A stretch of 64,000 nt of DNA from Trichobilharzia regenti (Eukaryota; Platyhelminthes; Trematoda; Strigeidida; Schistosomatidae): NCBI GenBank assembly GCA_944472135.2, contig OX235266.1, positions 15,045,925 to 15,109,924 on the forward strand. Direction: 5' to 3'. The first letter of the stretch is position 1. Each line of letters begins with the position of its first letter. A model generated the notes under the pieces. The model ran no database searches and had not been told where the DNA came from. It saw only the letters and a list, made by a program, of their open reading frames with translations. The translations under genes were made by a program, and so were the position numbers. Positions 61,795 through 64,000 of the stretch are shown piece by piece.

Positions 61795-64000
61795 TTGCAG
61801 CAGTGAGAATGAAAGGCTGTGTCACTCGGGCTGGTTCCACTGAAATAGGCGAACTATTCCCAATAAGAAGTCCTCTACCACCAGACAACATTGCATCAAC
61901 TACCACACAAGACGCTAATGTGGGGAGACTCGCTCTTAGCTGGCTGTATAGCAATGTTAAGGAGATGAGAGGAAAGGTAGGTTAATTCAGAAACTTCAAG
62001 TCACACCTACACGTCAAAACGATAATCCTGAATAAACTAAACCCTCCACTACTGCTGACAACGAAATCAGTTAAAGTGAACTGGTTCTTTTCAGTAGAGG
62101 TAGGGATAGGGAGGAAGTGGGAGGTTGCCATATACTTTGACAGGTGACTAAAATGCGTGCGTGTAACGAACCTACCATATAATGAACCCCCAAACTCCAT
62201 ATGGTGTCATTTCACCGTTGGTCACACCAAGCACTCACTGGGTTGCATTTACCGATCGCCTACCTGTGGGGCAAAACACAACCAGCTGCTGCTTATCACC
62301 AACACAAGGATATGGGATTCGGGATATGACCAAATCAACATAGCTGGAGATTTCAATGCCCCATCAAAGAACCTTGATTCGGGGTATGCTCATGGAAAAC
62401 TGAGTCGAAATCTACTGCAAACTTTTCGAAATACAGGACTGACTGAGAATGTTGGGGACTACATTATGTGGGGCCCTATAGGAAAGTCATTGAAACCGGA
62501 TAGTACCACAACTCATGGTCAGTTACCAGTCAAAAATTCATAACCCCCATATGGAGTAGCGACTATGCAGTCATAGTTCATGGTCTTTCTATTTGTAATC
62601 GCTTACAGTGAGGCGCTAAGCGCTCACGTCTGTGCTAGAGCAAAGCTGGCAATTCCAAAATGCGAAGGCTTTTGTCCAACTCAGAATGGCCAGTAGATTG
62701 GGCTGAGAATACACATTATTATTAGTAGTAGTATCATTATTATTATAGGTATATGTGGATGAACACTGGGAAGTGATAAAAGAAGTCATTCACACGGAAG
62801 TCTCAGAAACCGTCCCTTTAGTCACAACACAGCCAAAAAATAGGTCATCGTTGCTGAAGAAAGGTATGCAAAGCATTCTGCAGGTAGAGCGGAAGACTTG
62901 CTCTAAGTGCCGGGTATCCAAGAGTCAGACCGACCACGAAGCATACCTGGAGTCTAGGAACCAGTGCAACTGAAGAGTCAGGAACGAGAGGGAGTCATTT
63001 CAGGCTAACCTTGCAAAAAATTCTCGGCAAACCCCCACAAAATCTGTACTGATTCATGCCGGAGTGAAAACCAACCAAGGGGGCATACGCCAACTGGGTC
63101 CAAACAGTCAATACCCACTAGTCTGCAGATGGCTGAAACAGTCAGTTTAGCCTCCACCAAACAGTTAAACGGTCATGTGGGTACTACCGGTACGAGCCAA
63201 CATGGGTGAACTGCTGAATTAACGAAGGAAAACCCGGTGGCTACGCTCCAAATAAACCGCACACTACTATTAAAGAGATTACAGAAATTCCCATCTGGAA
63301 ATTTCTCTGGTTATGACAACTCCAGGCATTTTTTCTGTCAGTAGGATCGAAAGTACTAGAAAGTATTATTGATGATCACATCAGGAAAAACCTCGATAGG
63401 ACTTATAGACTTCATGAAGTCCAACACGGTTTCAGGAAAGGCAGATCCTGCGAAACAAACCTACTATCGGCTTGGGACGATTGGACATCATGCTGGGATA
63501 TGGATATTTCAGTTCATGTGATCTTCCTAGACTTTGAGAAGGCATTTGTCACAGTGCCCCATGACCTTCTTCTGCACAAGCTAAGTCAGGCAGGTATAGG
63601 TTAGCCACTTCCTTCATGGCTAAGGGACTACCTAGCTGAAAGGAAATTGTGCACCAAAATCAATCGATTCCGATCATCCTGGCACAGCTAGTTATGAGAA
63701 TTGTCACAGGGTTCTGTCCTAGGGCCACTGATGTTTTGATTTTTATCAATGATCTTCCATGCCGTCTAAGCTGTTCGACTCTTCTCGGCGCTGAAAACGT
63801 AAAGATGTGGAGAGAAATAAAGTGTTCCGAAGACTCAGATAGGCTGCAGGCAGACCTAAAGCATCTGGCGAACTGGGCGTGGCCAATGACATGACTTTCA
63901 ACCTGAAAAGTGCAAAGTAGTAAAATTACGCACCAGTAGGCTGTAGAATGAAAATTACACCCTGCACACTGTTGTAGCGTGACTTAGGTCTAGTTCTAAC
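61795..64000 (+). mobile_element. CR1-like non-LTR retrotransposon, runs off the window
   Basis: Read in several frames: an endonuclease start (LSWLYSNVKEMRGKVG, ISHLHVK-like), VAIYFDR, LGCIYRSPTC (about 62245), INIAGDFNAPSKN (about 62335), then the linker and the RT from IDDHIRKNLDRTYRLHEVQH, GFRKGRSCETNLLSAWDDWT, VIFLDFEKAFVTVPHDLLLH. This is the APE plus RT order of the CR1/SR1 group. Frameshifts and stops throughout; a microsatellite interrupts it at 62715. Not functional. Confidence 0.8.

Overview
The window looks like nuclear DNA of a digenean flatworm, most likely a schistosome. It is AT-rich. It carries RTE-clade retrotransposons of the SR2 type, Penelope-like elements with GIY-YIG endonucleases, CR1-like elements, and tRNA-headed repeats containing hammerhead-ribozyme sequence of the S-alpha (Sm-alpha) kind. 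The assignment rests on family resemblance read by eye, not on a database search.

Only one host gene is recognisable. It is a CDKAL1 orthologue (tRNA t6A37 methylthiotransferase) on the minus strand, running from the ATG at 51041 to a stop at 12309. Nine exons with consensus splice sites give about 655 codons spread over 38.7 kb, so about 95% of the gene is intron. The exons encode, in order, an N-terminal leader, the MTTase domain (TWGC, NSCTVK, AGCVPQ), the radical-SAM CxxxCxxC cluster, the rest of the radical-SAM fold and a TRAM-like domain. Three exons (2, 5 and 8) each carry a one-base reading-frame break, although all splice sites and motifs look intact.

Nearly everything else is mobile DNA. 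I use working names. RTE-1 (SR2-like) has one apparently intact full-length copy at 44621-48466 with a 1021-residue ORF and 7-bp target-site duplications, lying antisense in intron 2, plus a 646-bp deletion derivative. RTE-2 includes an open 616-residue reverse-transcriptase ORF at 23836-25686 and many fragments. RTE-3 has a dozen 3'-end fragments tailed by AAT/ATT repeats. There are also two Penelope-like families, CR1-like pieces, an LTR family with solo LTRs and 4-bp duplications, two very short LTR elements of TRIM type, a possible larger LTR element at 57.7-61.8 kb, four tRNA-headed SINE families and several long inverted repeats.

Layout: 0-12.3 kb (downstream of the gene) holds RTE-3, RTE-2 and Penelope fragments, LTRs and an inverted repeat. 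12.3-51.0 kb is the gene with element-filled introns. 51-64 kb (upstream) holds CR1-like pieces, a tRNA-headed SINE, tandem repeats, the LTR-like pair and a CR1-like element running off the right edge.

The most notable points are the three frame breaks, a stop codon that sits on the junction with an RTE-3 tail, the hammerhead SINEs, the TRIM elements, a SINE family that shares its 3' tail with RTE-3, and a 1.1-kb hairpin element beside exon 6.
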